Source: Glycomyces sp. YM15 (GTDB lineage Bacteria > Actinomycetota > Actinomycetes > Mycobacteriales > Micromonosporaceae). From it: a DNA stretch of 64,000 nt. Below the pieces are notes generated by a model. That model saw nothing but the letters and a program-made list of their open reading frames with translations. It ran no database searches and had not been told where the DNA came from. Positions 51,924 through 61,543 of the stretch are shown in pieces. How positions within the stretch are numbered: position 1 is the first letter of the stretch; every line of letters begins with the position of its first letter. The DNA is taken from NCBI RefSeq assembly GCF_016918015.1, contig NZ_JAERMK010000009.1:1-64000 (forward strand), read 5' to 3'. The position numbers were made by a program, and so were the translations under genes.

Positions 51924-52943
51924 ATGGCTATCAAGGCCGAGTACATCTGGATCGACGGCACCGAGCCGACGGCCAAGCTGCGTTCCAAGACCAAGATCCT
52001 CGACGAGGGCCAGGAGCCCCCGATCTGGGGCTTCGACGGCTCGAGCACCAACCAGGCCGAGGGCCACTCCTCCGACTGCGTGCTGCGCCCCGTCAAGGTC
52101 GTGCCGGACCCGATCCGCGGCGGCGACTCGATCCTGGTCCTGTGCGAGGTCCTCGACACCGACTTCACCCCTCACCCGACCAACACCCGCGCCAAGACCG
52201 CCGAGCTCGCCGAGCAGTACGCGGGCCAGGAGTCCTGGTTCGGCATCGAGCAGGAGTACACCTTCATGGTGGGCGACCGCCCGCTCGGCTTCCCCGAGGG
52301 CGGCTACCCGGCCCCGCAGGGCGGCTACTACTGCGGCGTCGGCGCCGACGAGATCTTCGGCCGCGAGATCGTCGAGAAGCACCTCGACAACTGCCTCGCC
52401 GCGGGCCTCCCCATCTCCGGCATCAACGCCGAGGTCATGCCCGGCCAGTGGGAGTTCCAGGTCGGCCCGGCCACCGCGCTCGAGGTCTCCGACGCCCTGT
52501 GGCTGGCCCGCTGGCTGCTCTACCGCACCGCCGAGGAGTGGAACGTCTCCGCCACCATCGACCCGAAGCCCGCCAAGGGCGACTGGAACGGCGCCGGCTG
52601 CCACACCAACTTCTCCACCAAGGCGATGCGCGAGGACTACGAGCCCATCATCGCCGCGTGCGAGGCGCTGGGCCAGGACAACAAGCCCGCCGAGCACATC
52701 GCCGTGTACGGCGACGGCATCGCCGACCGCCTCACCGGCGCGCACGAGACCGCCCACTACACCCAGTTCTCCTACGGCGTCTCCAACCGCGGCGCCTCGA
52801 TCCGCATCCCGTGGCAGGTCGAGAAGGACAAGAAGGGCTACCTGGAGGACCGTCGCCCCAACGCGAACATGGACCCCTACCTGGTCACCGGCAAGATCGT
52901 CGAAACGGTCTGCTCCGCCCTGGAGAAGAAGGGCCTCGTCTGA
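51924..52943 (+). CDS. glnII: Glutamine synthetase type II (eukaryotic-like)
   Basis: Makes glutamine from glutamate, ammonia and ATP in the cytosol. The 339-residue length and segments such as YIWIDGTEPTAKLRSKTK, WGFDGSSTNQAEGHSSDC, GIEQEYTF and NGAGCHTNFST place it in the type II family, not the ~470-residue type I. Type II enzymes are octameric or decameric, lack the adenylylation site and are found in filamentous actinomycetes and rhizobia. The ATG at 51924 begins the family-like MAIKAEYIW; the frame stays open upstream without similarity. Followed by a strong terminator. Confidence 0.97.
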   Translation: MAIKAEYIWIDGTEPTAKLRSKTKILDEGQEPPIWGFDGSSTNQAEGHSSDCVLRPVKVVPDPIRGGDSILVLCEVLDTDFTPHPTNTRAKTAELAEQYAGQESWFGIEQEYTFMVGDRPLGFPEGGYPAPQGGYYCGVGADEIFGREIVEKHLDNCLAAGLPISGINAEVMPGQWEFQVGPATALEVSDALWLARWLLYRTAEEWNVSATIDPKPAKGDWNGAGCHTNFSTKAMREDYEPIIAACEALGQDNKPAEHIAVYGDGIADRLTGAHETAHYTQFSYGVSNRGASIRIPWQVEKDKKGYLEDRRPNANMDPYLVTGKIVETVCSALEKKGLV

Positions 52944-52950
52944 TCTCGAA

Positions 52951-52988
52951 CCGTTAGGGGCCCGCGCGAAAGCGCGGGCCCCTAACGG
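52951..52988 (+). terminator. Strong intrinsic terminator after glnII
   Basis: A 17-bp perfect stem ccgttaggggcccgcgc / gcgcgggcccctaacgg with a gaaa tetraloop is followed by tttt, 8 bp after the stop codon. Confidence 0.95.
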
Positions 52989-53155
52989 TTTTCTCCCCCG
53001 ATAACTCCCGTTCAGCGGCATATCGCGTACTTTTCCGAAGCAGGTTCATCACTCCGCGTCGCAAGTCCGCAGGAGACACTTGGTATCGTCGCGCTTGCCG
53101 CGGAACCCCTCGTAGACGGCGGCACCACAGTCCTGTCAGCCCCGGAGGTCGTCGA

Positions 53156-54541
53156 ATGGATCGCGATCGGATGCCGGCACCGCAATGGTTCGGTCCGGAG
53201 ATCCCCGAGAAGAAGCGGCTCTCCGGCGCGCGGTGGACCTCCCGCCTGTTCAGGGGCTTCCACAAAGAGGCGCGCAAGGTGATCAAGCGCTCCTCCGAGG
53301 ACGAGACCGAGCTCCCCGCCTACCGGATCGCGCTGCTCCAGGCCCTGGTGCGGTGGCACGAGCTCAATGCGAAGCCGCGCCCCGAGCCGGTCGCCCACGA
53401 TGTCGACGTGCTCATCGTCTCCGACCTGTCCCTGCCCGGCGGCACCACGGCCTCGAACGCCGCCGACGTGTGCGCGCTGCGCGAGGCCGGGCTGACCGTG
53501 GCGCTCCTGCACCACCCCAGCTACGAGCTCGACGCCCTCCGCGGCGTCAACGCGAAGATCCTCGCGCTCGCGGCCGAGGACGACGGCGTGCGCCTAGTCC
53601 GCAGCCGCGACCGCGTGCACGCGCGGCTGACGATCGTGCGGTTCCCGCCGTGCATGACCCGGCTCGTCGACCAGCGGCCCGAGGTCGCGAGCGACCGCAC
53701 CGTGCTCGTCGTGAACCAGGCCCCGTACTACTACTACGGCGCCGAGCCGCAGCGGCGCTCGTGGCGGGTGCCCGAGGTCCACGAGCAGATGACCTCCTGG
53801 TTCGGGGAGCACACCTGGTACTGCGCGAGCCCCGTCATCGCGGACCTGCTCACCGCCCACCACGCCGACGAGACCGCTGCGATCGACATCAGCGCCGAGT
53901 GCTGGCACGACATCACCGACCCCGAGCACTGGGCCACGGAGGCACCCGAACGTCCGCGCAGCGGACCCATCAGGATCGGCCGGCACTCCCGCGACTCCAA
54001 AATCAAGTGGCCGTCGAGCGCCGCAGACCTGCTCGGGTGCCTCCCGGCTTCGGAGGACTTCAGCGTCACCGTGCTCGGCGGCGCGGAATCCCCCCGGCGG
54101 ATCCTCGGCGACCTCCCCGCCAACTGGACCGTCCACGAATTCGACGCCCTGTCCGTGGAGGCGTTCCTCGCGTCGATCGACGTGTTCGTCTACCACCTCG
54201 CCGACGACGGCGTCGAGGCGTTCGGCCGAGCGCCGATGGAGGCGATGGCCGCAGGCGTGCCGTGCGTCCTCGACCCGAGGCTCGAACCCACGTTCGGCGA
54301 CGCCGCGGTCTACGCCGCGCCGGAAGCGGTCGAGCAGGTCGTGCGGGAACTCGTGGCCGACCGCGAAGCCTATGCCGCACAGGCGGACCGCGGACTCGCG
54401 AAGGTCCGCGCATCGTTCTCGAGCGCTCATCTCGTGCGGCTGGTCCAGTCCCTCATGCCGGAACCCGAACCCGAGCCCGAGCCGCGGCGCGGCCTGATCT
54501 CCCGGCTCCGCAGCCGCGTCGGGCGGGCGGGCGGCCGATGA
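53156..54541 (+). CDS. GT4-like glycosyltransferase (cluster gene 1)
   Basis: Predicted GT-B sugar transferase of 461 residues; donor and acceptor unknown. An N-terminal helical stretch precedes a first Rossmann domain (VDVLIVSDLSLPGGTTASNA, HHPSYELDALRG). The second domain has IRIGRHSRDSKIKWPSS and VLGGAESPRRILG, and the donor-site motif EAFGRAPMEAMAAGVPCVLD in place of the usual E-x7-E. The C-terminus has a PEPEPEPEPRR stretch. It is strongly similar to the last gene of the cluster (61540-63084), so the two are paralogues bracketing it. The end overlaps the next start by 4 bp. It begins 168 bp after the glnII terminator. Confidence 0.85.
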   Translation: MDRDRMPAPQWFGPEIPEKKRLSGARWTSRLFRGFHKEARKVIKRSSEDETELPAYRIALLQALVRWHELNAKPRPEPVAHDVDVLIVSDLSLPGGTTASNAADVCALREAGLTVALLHHPSYELDALRGVNAKILALAAEDDGVRLVRSRDRVHARLTIVRFPPCMTRLVDQRPEVASDRTVLVVNQAPYYYYGAEPQRRSWRVPEVHEQMTSWFGEHTWYCASPVIADLLTAHHADETAAIDISAECWHDITDPEHWATEAPERPRSGPIRIGRHSRDSKIKWPSSAADLLGCLPASEDFSVTVLGGAESPRRILGDLPANWTVHEFDALSVEAFLASIDVFVYHLADDGVEAFGRAPMEAMAAGVPCVLDPRLEPTFGDAAVYAAPEAVEQVVRELVADREAYAAQADRGLAKVRASFSSAHLVRLVQSLMPEPEPEPEPRRGLISRLRSRVGRAGGR

Positions 54542-55851
54542 CGACCCCGCCCCGCCTGCTCTACCTGGCGTTCTTCTTCCCGCCCTCGCGCGCGAGCGGC
54601 GTGTACCGCAGCCGCGCCGTCGCCAACCGCTTCGCCCGCACCGGCTGGGACGTCACCGTCCTGTCCGGCCCCGTCGACCACTTCGCGGCGGCGAGCAGCG
54701 GACTCGACGACGCGCTCGCCGCGACCGTCGACCCCGCGGTCCGGGTCGTGCGCCCCGCCTTCCAAGGCGCCGCAGGCTGGACCCGGCTGCTGCCGGGTCC
54801 GCTGCGCGGGGCCGCCGATCCGATGCGCCGGTACGGGGCCTTCCCGGAGAAGTACGCCGGCTGGTCGGGCAACGCGCTCCGCGAAGCCCTCCGGCTCCAC
54901 CGCGAACGGCCGTTCGACCTGGTCGTCGCCACCGGGAACCCGTTCTCCGCGTTCGCCGCGGCCGAAGTCCTCGCCCAGCGGACCGGGCTGCCGTACGTGC
55001 TGGACTACCGCGACTCGTGGACCCTGGACCTGTTCACGAACAAGCCCGCGTTCCCCGCGGACCACCCCGCGTACCGGTGGGAGGCGGACTTCATCGGCTC
55101 GGCCGCCACGGTCACCTTCGTGAACGAGGCGCTGCGCGACTGGCACGCGAAACGCTACCCCGACGCCGCCGAGCGGATGTCGGTCGTGCCGAACGGCTGG
55201 GACCCCGACGTCCTGACCGAGACCGCCGCCGAACCCGCACCCGCGGGCATCGTCCGATTCGGATACGTGGGCACCGTCACCGCCCAGCAGCCGGTGATCC
55301 GCATGGCCGAGGGCTTCCGGGAACTGCGCTCGCGGGACCTGCCGTTCACTCCCCGGCTGCTCATCCACGGCCACCTCGGCTACTTCGCGGACGGCGCCGA
55401 GAAACTCCAGCGGAAACTCGGGATCGGGCCGTTCCTCAGCGCCGACGAACCGGACCCCGACCTGATCAGCTACGAAGGCCCCGTGTCGAAGACCGCCGTG
55501 GGCGAGGTCTACGCGCGCACCGACGTGCTGGTCTTCCTCGCGGGCGGCTCGCGGTACGTGACCTCCGGGAAGATCTTCGAGTACATGGCCACCGGGAAAC
55601 CGATCGTCTCCGTGCACAAGGACGGTTCGGCGGCCGAGGAGTACCTGGAGCGGTACCCGCTGTGGTTCAAGCCCGAATCCCTCGAGGCGCCCCGCGTCGC
55701 CGAAGCCCTCGCACAGGCCGCGGACGCCGTGCGGCATCCCGACCCCGCACGCACCGCCGCCGCCCGCGACTACGCCCGCCGCTTCACCCGCGACCGGGCC
55801 GTCGACGCCCTCGAGCGGCAGTGCCGTGAACTCCTCGCCCGGCTCCCCTGA
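54538..55851 (+). CDS. GT4 family glycosyltransferase (cluster gene 2)
   Basis: GT-B sugar transferase of 437 residues. The start MTTPPRLLYLAFFFPPSRAS with GVYRSRAVANRFARTGWDVTV is a typical GT4 acceptor domain with the conserved PP/G-loop. The nucleotide-sugar domain has VRFGYVGTVTAQQP and SGKIFEYMATGKPIVSV as the family motif (E-x-x-x-x-GKP). TGLPYVLDYRDSW marks the acceptor side. ATGA overlap with gene 1 shows translational coupling. Probably acts on the cytoplasmic face in assembling a lipid-linked surface polymer. Confidence 0.87.
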   Translation: MTTPPRLLYLAFFFPPSRASGVYRSRAVANRFARTGWDVTVLSGPVDHFAAASSGLDDALAATVDPAVRVVRPAFQGAAGWTRLLPGPLRGAADPMRRYGAFPEKYAGWSGNALREALRLHRERPFDLVVATGNPFSAFAAAEVLAQRTGLPYVLDYRDSWTLDLFTNKPAFPADHPAYRWEADFIGSAATVTFVNEALRDWHAKRYPDAAERMSVVPNGWDPDVLTETAAEPAPAGIVRFGYVGTVTAQQPVIRMAEGFRELRSRDLPFTPRLLIHGHLGYFADGAEKLQRKLGIGPFLSADEPDPDLISYEGPVSKTAVGEVYARTDVLVFLAGGSRYVTSGKIFEYMATGKPIVSVHKDGSAAEEYLERYPLWFKPESLEAPRVAEALAQAADAVRHPDPARTAAARDYARRFTRDRAVDALERQCRELLARLP

Positions 55852-56073
55852 CCGGCCGGGCGGCCCGCCCTCCGAAGGTCGCCGCCCACACGATCGCCAC
55901 CGCCGCTGCACCGACCTGGGCGGCTGATTCAGTAACATGGACAGTACTGCTCGGAATGCGTCGACGGCACCGCCCGTGCCCGGCCACGACCGCTTCCGCC
56001 GCCACCCCCGCCGACGGTGCCTCGAACCCTTCGTGCCCGTAACCCCGTCGTCCCCCGAAGAAAGAGAACCCGA

Positions 56074-59000
56074 GTGAAGCAGCAAGTGGAGCACCGCGGA
56101 CGCGTTGTGATGCTCGTCGCCAACAAGATCGACGGCGATTCACGTGTCCAGAAGTCGGCGCGCAGCCTCAGCGAAGCCGGCTGGGACGTCCACCTCATCG
56201 GGGTATCGCCTTCGGGCAAGGCCGAGAAGTACCGGATGGACGAGGTCACGGTCCACCGCCTGCCGGTGCCCCGGATGGCCGCGACGATCTGGGCGCAGCA
56301 GCTCCCCAAACGGAAGTACCCGCTGGCATACCAGCACGAGTACCAGGCCGTCGACGCCTGCAACCGGATCGAGCTCAACCGGATCGACCTCGAAGAGCGC
56401 GCGGCGGCCTACCCGTCCCGCACCCGCCGCCTGCTCTCGCCCCGCTACCTGGGCGCCAAGGCCGCCAGCGCCCTGTACCGCTCATGGCTCCGGCGGCGGG
56501 CCCAGTCGACCGAGCAGTTCACCGCCATGCGCAAATCCCCCGAGCCCTCGCCGGGCCAGGCGAACGTCGAGAAGTTCGAAGTCGCCTTCTGGCGGGCACT
56601 GCGCCCCAAGACGTTCTGGCGCCGGCTCGACGTGACGGCGCACCGGTTCGAACTCGCGTTCCGCGACAAGGTCCTGGAACTGGCACCCGACGTCATCCAC
56701 TCACACGACATCCGACCGCTGGGCATCGCCGTGCGGTGCGCCAACCACCTCCGATTCCGCGGACGCGATACCGTGGTCGTCTACGACGCGCACGAGTACA
56801 TCCACGGCCTCGAGGACTTCGCGACCCGCCTCCGCACCTCGCTCGAGGCCTACGAGGCGGGCTACATCAAGCAGGTCGACGACGTCGTGACGGTGTCACC
56901 GCACATCGCCGACATGCTCCAGCGCCGCTACCGCCTCGCGGCAGCGCCCAAAGTGGTCCTCAACGCCCCCCTGAGCGTCGCGGGCAGCACGGCGGACCTG
57001 GAGTACCCCGATGTGCGGGCGGCCTGCGGCCTCGGCCCCGCGACCCCCCTGGGCGTCTACTGCGGCAACGCCGCCCCCGAACGCAACCTCGAGGTCATCA
57101 TCGAGGCGACGGCGGCGATCCCCGAGTTCCACATGGCCTTCGTCATCAACTCGTTGAGCAGCAAGTACGTCATGTCACTCAAGGAACTCGGCGCCGCGCG
57201 GGGCATCAGCGACCGGCTGCACTTCATGACCTACGTGCCCTACGACGTGCTCCCCCAGTTCCTGAGCACCGCGGACGCGGGCGTCCACCCGATGCGCAAG
57301 GGCATCCGCAACCACGAACTGGCCCTGCCGAACAAGTACTTCGAGTACATGCACGCGAAACTGCCGGTGGTCGTCTCCGACCTGCCCGCCATGGCGGGCG
57401 AGATCGCCGAGCTGGGCCACGGCGAGGTCTTCGACCCCGACGACCCGGCCACGCTGGCGACCGCACTGCGCAAGGTCATCGGCGACACGGCGGCCTACCG
57501 GCAGGCCTACACCCGCCCGGAGGTGCTGCTCGAGCGCTCCTGGGAAGAGCAGGCCAAATCGTATACGGCGATGTACGAGGGCTTCCGCGGCCGCATCGCA
57601 CCGCGCGCCGCGAAGCAGCAGCGCGCCTCCGCCGAGAAGCGGAAGGCGAAGCAGCGGCTCCGCGAGCACGGCGCCCGCCTCGCCGTGGCGGTGCTCCCCG
57701 CCCACTCGCCGCTGACCGACGCGCTCGCCGGCCTGCTCGAGGCGTACCCCGAGGCCACCGTCGACCTGCTCACCTCGATCCCCGACCACCGGAGGATCGC
57801 CGAACGCTTCGAGCAGCGAGGACTCGGCGACCGAGTCCGCGTCGCGGACCACCGCGAGCAGCTCCGCGACGGCACGCGGCCCTACCACGCGGTGATCGCG
57901 GCCGAAGCGGAAGCGGCCGAGTCCCGACTGCACGTACCTCCAGTTCTGGCCGCGTTCTTCCAGGCCGGGACCCCGCTCCTGGTGGCCGGCGACGGGCCGC
58001 TCGCCGCGTACGCGAAAGCGAAGAACATCGGCCTCGCATTCGCCCCCGACTCCACCGAGTCGCTGATCCGGGCGGTCACGACGAGCCTCTACAAGCGCTT
58101 CAACACCGAGCAGTTCGCCGAGCGCCGCCGCTACGGCACGCCGACCCCCTGGCCCACGACGAACGGCAACGACTCCCGGCTCTGGATGGGACCGGCCAAC
58201 TACGCGGGCCAGTTGACCAACATCGCCGCCGCCCTCGGCAGGTCCCGCCCGGACATCAGCGCCTGGGTGAGCTCGGTCACTTCCCCGTACAACAAGCTCC
58301 AGTACCCGGTGGACCGCAAGCTCAAGCCCTGGGAGCAGCAGCAGGTCCCGGCCCAGCTCGGCCAGGTCGAGCAGGTCCTGACCTGGAGCACGCACGTCAT
58401 CGCGGACGCCTTCCGACCGGTGTTCGGCACGCTCAACGGCGACGACATCGAAGCCGACCTGCCGCTCATGCTCCGGGCCGGAAAACAGGTCGCACTGCTC
58501 GCCCACGGCAGCGAGATCCGCAGCCCCGAACGGCACCTCGCCGCGCACGCCGACTCGCTGTTCCGGGACGCGCCCGAGGACGTGCTGCAGGACTTGCGGC
58601 GGATCACCGCCCACAACGCGCGCATCGCGCGCGATTCGGGACTGCCGCAGTACGTCACCACGCCCGACCTCCTGAGCGACCTGCCCGAGGCCACCTGGCT
58701 GCCCCTCATCGTCGACACCGACCACTGGGCGAACGACTTCGCGATCATGGAACGGCAGGTCCCGAGGGTCGTGCACGCGCCCTCCCGGCGCTGGACCAAG
58801 GGAACGGACCGGGTCCTCCCCTACTTCGAGCGGATGCACGAAGCAGGCCACATCGAGTTCGTCCTCCTCGAGAAGATGACGCCGAGCGAAGTGCACGCCG
58901 CCGTGATGGAAGCGGACGTCATCGTCGACCAGTTCAGCATCGGCTCCTACGGGACCTTCGCGTGCGAGGGCATGGCGGCGGGCAAGCCCGTCCTCGCCTA

Positions 59001-59217
59001 TCTGAGCCCCGACCTCCCGGAAGCGATCGGCGCGAAACCGCCGATCGTCTCGTGCACCGCCGATTCGGTCGCCGAAGCGATGGAGTCGCTCTTGGACGAC
59101 CGCGACTCGGCCCGCCTGATCGGCGCGGAGTCGGTGCGGTTCGCACAGCGGTACCACAACGGCGAGATGACCGTCCGCAAGCTCGGCTCGTTCCTCGAGC
59201 CCGCGCAGGAGGACTGA
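56074..59217 (+). CDS. Large double glycosyltransferase (cluster gene 3)
   Basis: 1047 residues, about twice the usual GT-B length. The first half has GRVVMLVANKIDGDSRVQKS at the N-terminus, a typical GT4 acceptor domain, YDAHEYIHG, GVYCGNAAPERNLEVIIEA and the donor-side FEYMHAKLPVVVSDLPAMAGE. The second half (from about residue 535, after a Lys/Arg-rich linker) has a diverged GT-B shape (VAVLPAHSPLTDALAGLLEA, SIGSYGTFACEGMAAGKPVLAYLS). It may add two sugars in succession. The GTG start follows AAGAAAGAGA. The 222 bp after gene 2 holds no gene. No membrane helices. Confidence 0.82.
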   Translation: MKQQVEHRGRVVMLVANKIDGDSRVQKSARSLSEAGWDVHLIGVSPSGKAEKYRMDEVTVHRLPVPRMAATIWAQQLPKRKYPLAYQHEYQAVDACNRIELNRIDLEERAAAYPSRTRRLLSPRYLGAKAASALYRSWLRRRAQSTEQFTAMRKSPEPSPGQANVEKFEVAFWRALRPKTFWRRLDVTAHRFELAFRDKVLELAPDVIHSHDIRPLGIAVRCANHLRFRGRDTVVVYDAHEYIHGLEDFATRLRTSLEAYEAGYIKQVDDVVTVSPHIADMLQRRYRLAAAPKVVLNAPLSVAGSTADLEYPDVRAACGLGPATPLGVYCGNAAPERNLEVIIEATAAIPEFHMAFVINSLSSKYVMSLKELGAARGISDRLHFMTYVPYDVLPQFLSTADAGVHPMRKGIRNHELALPNKYFEYMHAKLPVVVSDLPAMAGEIAELGHGEVFDPDDPATLATALRKVIGDTAAYRQAYTRPEVLLERSWEEQAKSYTAMYEGFRGRIAPRAAKQQRASAEKRKAKQRLREHGARLAVAVLPAHSPLTDALAGLLEAYPEATVDLLTSIPDHRRIAERFEQRGLGDRVRVADHREQLRDGTRPYHAVIAAEAEAAESRLHVPPVLAAFFQAGTPLLVAGDGPLAAYAKAKNIGLAFAPDSTESLIRAVTTSLYKRFNTEQFAERRRYGTPTPWPTTNGNDSRLWMGPANYAGQLTNIAAALGRSRPDISAWVSSVTSPYNKLQYPVDRKLKPWEQQQVPAQLGQVEQVLTWSTHVIADAFRPVFGTLNGDDIEADLPLMLRAGKQVALLAHGSEIRSPERHLAAHADSLFRDAPEDVLQDLRRITAHNARIARDSGLPQYVTTPDLLSDLPEATWLPLIVDTDHWANDFAIMERQVPRVVHAPSRRWTKGTDRVLPYFERMHEAGHIEFVLLEKMTPSEVHAAVMEADVIVDQFSIGSYGTFACEGMAAGKPVLAYLSPDLPEAIGAKPPIVSCTADSVAEAMESLLDDRDSARLIGAESVRFAQRYHNGEMTVRKLGSFLEPAQED

Positions 59218-59329
59218 GAAGACAGGTCCGAGTCCGCCCCGAATCCAACGGTCGGGGCGGCCCGGGATCCCGGGCCCCGCATCACGTCGCCGAGTCCCGG
59301 GGCCCCACGCGGCCGCCTCTCGCGCCACA

Positions 59330-61543
59330 ATGGGTGAGGCGGACGCCAGAGGTTACAGTGAAAAGCCCACCTCAACGGCACCCGTCCCACCCGCCTCTCC
59401 GCATGGTCGAAACGCATGGTCCAAAAGCATGGTCGAATCCGAAACCCGCCGCAGTGCCCCCGCCTCCCCCGGGCTCCCCTCGCAACCGACGGAGCCGACG
59501 GCTGACGCGAACCACCCCGATCTCCTGAAACGCCAACTCGCCGAGATCGCCGGCCGGCCGCCGGCCGCCGCGTACCGGTCATATGTGCGAACCCGCTCAC
59601 CGCTGCTGTTCGAACTGCTCACGAAGACCGCGGCCCCCGGCCACACCTACGACCACCTGCTCGAGTCGATCCGCTCGGGCTGGCCCCTCGACGCCGACGG
59701 ATTCGCCCCGGACTACATGGTCGCCCTCGCCGGCGCCGCCACCAGGCACCGGGACTTCGCCGACGGCCTCGCCCTCTACCGCTTCGCCGATATCGCGCTC
59801 GGCGCGGCGATCACCGGCGAGCACCAGCTGCACTACGCCGAATGCGCGGCGGCGGTCGGCGGGAGCGCGGCATCGCTGCTCGACCGCTTCGACGACCTCA
59901 CCCAGGTCGCGCGCCTCAGCCTCGAAGCCGAGGCCGTGCACCCCAAGCACGGCGGCGACGAACCCGCCTGGCTGCGGCACTTCGGCACCGCGGTCGGCAT
60001 GGAGGACCTGGCGTTCGACCCCGACCCGACCCGGACCCACTTCGACCGGCTCACCACCGGCATCACCGACACAGTCACGCGACCCGAGAAGATCTCGATC
60101 GTCATGACCTGCTTCCGCCCGAACGACGCCATCTTCACGGCCGTCGACTCGATCATCGCCCAGACCTGGCAGAACTGGGAACTCATCGTCGTCGACGACG
60201 ACTCCGGCACCGAGTTCGACGGCATCCTCGGACGCGTCGCCGACCGGGACAAGCGCATCCGCGTCCTCCGGCTCCCCGCCAACTCCGGCACCTACCGCGC
60301 CCGCAACCGCGCCTTCGCCGAATGCAAGGGCACCTTCATCACCGGCTTCGACTCGGACGACTGGGCGCACCCGCGCTGGCTCGAACGGCAGGCCGAACCG
60401 CTCCTGCACGACAGCGGCATAGTGATGACGTTCGCCAGCTGCGCCCGGGTCAAGGAGGACCTCACCCTCATCAACACCGGCCGCCCGATCTACGGGCCGC
60501 GCTCCACGTCGGTGCTGTTCCGCGCCAAAGCCGCCCGGGAGCGCATGGGGTTCTTCGACGCCGTGCGCAAGGGCGCCGACAGCGAGTTCCACTTCCGGTT
60601 CAAGGCCGCGTTCGGCCGCCGCGCGGTGCAGAAGCTCAACGGGGAGATCCTCACCCTGATCCGGCTCGGCGCGGACACGCTGACCTCGCGCGACATCGGC
60701 TACGGGTGGCAGCATCCGGCCCGCTTCGCCTACCGCTCGGCCCACCACCACTGGCGCCGGCGCATCACCGCCGGCGACTGCGCACCGTACCTGGCGGCCG
60801 ACGAACCTGACCGCCCGTTCTACGCCCCGGCGCTGATCCGCGGGGCCTCCCTCGAAGGCACCCGCTTCGACCTGCTCATCGTGATCGACTGCCGCTTCTG
60901 GGAGGCGAGCCAGCAGCGGGCGATCGCGCTGGCCCGCAAGGCGATCGCCGAGGGCCTGAAGGTCGGCGTGGTGCACATCGAGACGCTGCTGCGGCTGCGC
61001 GAGGACCTGCGCTACTTCCGGCCCGAGATCCTCGACTTCCTGAACGAACCCGAGGTGCGCCGCTCCGGCGCCGAGTTCGTCGCCGCGATGGACGTGGTCG
61101 CCACCGACGAACTGGTCGTCTCCGACCCGTCGCTCTGGGAAGGACGCGAGGCCGAGTTCGGTCTCACCGGGTTCGACCGGATCGAGATCTGGGAGGCCTC
61201 CATCGCCGCCACGGTCGAGACCGGGAAGCCCGCGAAGCCGAAGCCCGCCGCGACCGCAGCCGCCGCGCCGCGCCGCCGGGTGCGAGCCGTCGAACAGCTC
61301 GGCCGCATCCCCCGGCGCATACGCCGCCGCCTCGAGGCCCGGGCCCTGGTGCGAGCAGCGGCCATCGCCGTGGTGCTCGTGTGCCTCCTCGCGGCCTCGA
61401 GCTGGTTCTGGGCCGGACTCGACACCTCGCTGCTGCTCACGTTCGCGGCGCTCGCGGCGCTGCTGGCGGCCGCGGCGATCGCGATGACCGCGCCCGGGTT
61501 CCGCCGCATCCAGTCCTTCATAGACAGGATCTCCTCGAAGTGA
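59330..61543 (+). CDS. Membrane-anchored GT2-type glycosyltransferase (cluster gene 4)
   Basis: The 737-residue product has an N-terminal helical region (about residues 60-240), then a GT-A domain with ISIVMTCFRPNDAIFTAVDS, the nucleotide-binding VVDDDSG and the metal-binding GFDSDDWAHPRW. A further domain with FDLLIVIDCRFWEASQQRAI and LVVSDPSLW resembles the N-terminal Rossmann segment of cluster genes 1 and 5. Two C-terminal helices (AAAIAVVLVCLLAASSWFW, LLTFAALAALLAAAAIAM) anchor it. The start is uncertain: ATG 59330 and ATG 59429 both lack a good ribosome site. The end overlaps gene 5 (GTGA). Confidence 0.82.
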   Translation: MGEADARGYSEKPTSTAPVPPASPHGRNAWSKSMVESETRRSAPASPGLPSQPTEPTADANHPDLLKRQLAEIAGRPPAAAYRSYVRTRSPLLFELLTKTAAPGHTYDHLLESIRSGWPLDADGFAPDYMVALAGAATRHRDFADGLALYRFADIALGAAITGEHQLHYAECAAAVGGSAASLLDRFDDLTQVARLSLEAEAVHPKHGGDEPAWLRHFGTAVGMEDLAFDPDPTRTHFDRLTTGITDTVTRPEKISIVMTCFRPNDAIFTAVDSIIAQTWQNWELIVVDDDSGTEFDGILGRVADRDKRIRVLRLPANSGTYRARNRAFAECKGTFITGFDSDDWAHPRWLERQAEPLLHDSGIVMTFASCARVKEDLTLINTGRPIYGPRSTSVLFRAKAARERMGFFDAVRKGADSEFHFRFKAAFGRRAVQKLNGEILTLIRLGADTLTSRDIGYGWQHPARFAYRSAHHHWRRRITAGDCAPYLAADEPDRPFYAPALIRGASLEGTRFDLLIVIDCRFWEASQQRAIALARKAIAEGLKVGVVHIETLLRLREDLRYFRPEILDFLNEPEVRRSGAEFVAAMDVVATDELVVSDPSLWEGREAEFGLTGFDRIEIWEASIAATVETGKPAKPKPAATAAAAPRRRVRAVEQLGRIPRRIRRRLEARALVRAAAIAVVLVCLLAASSWFWAGLDTSLLLTFAALAALLAAAAIAMTAPGFRRIQSFIDRISSK

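Noticed and set aside
56484..59528. 1014-codon plus-strand frame overlapping the double glycosyltransferase
   Set aside because: Arg/Pro/Gly-rich with no motifs; it is the shifted frame of the real gene.
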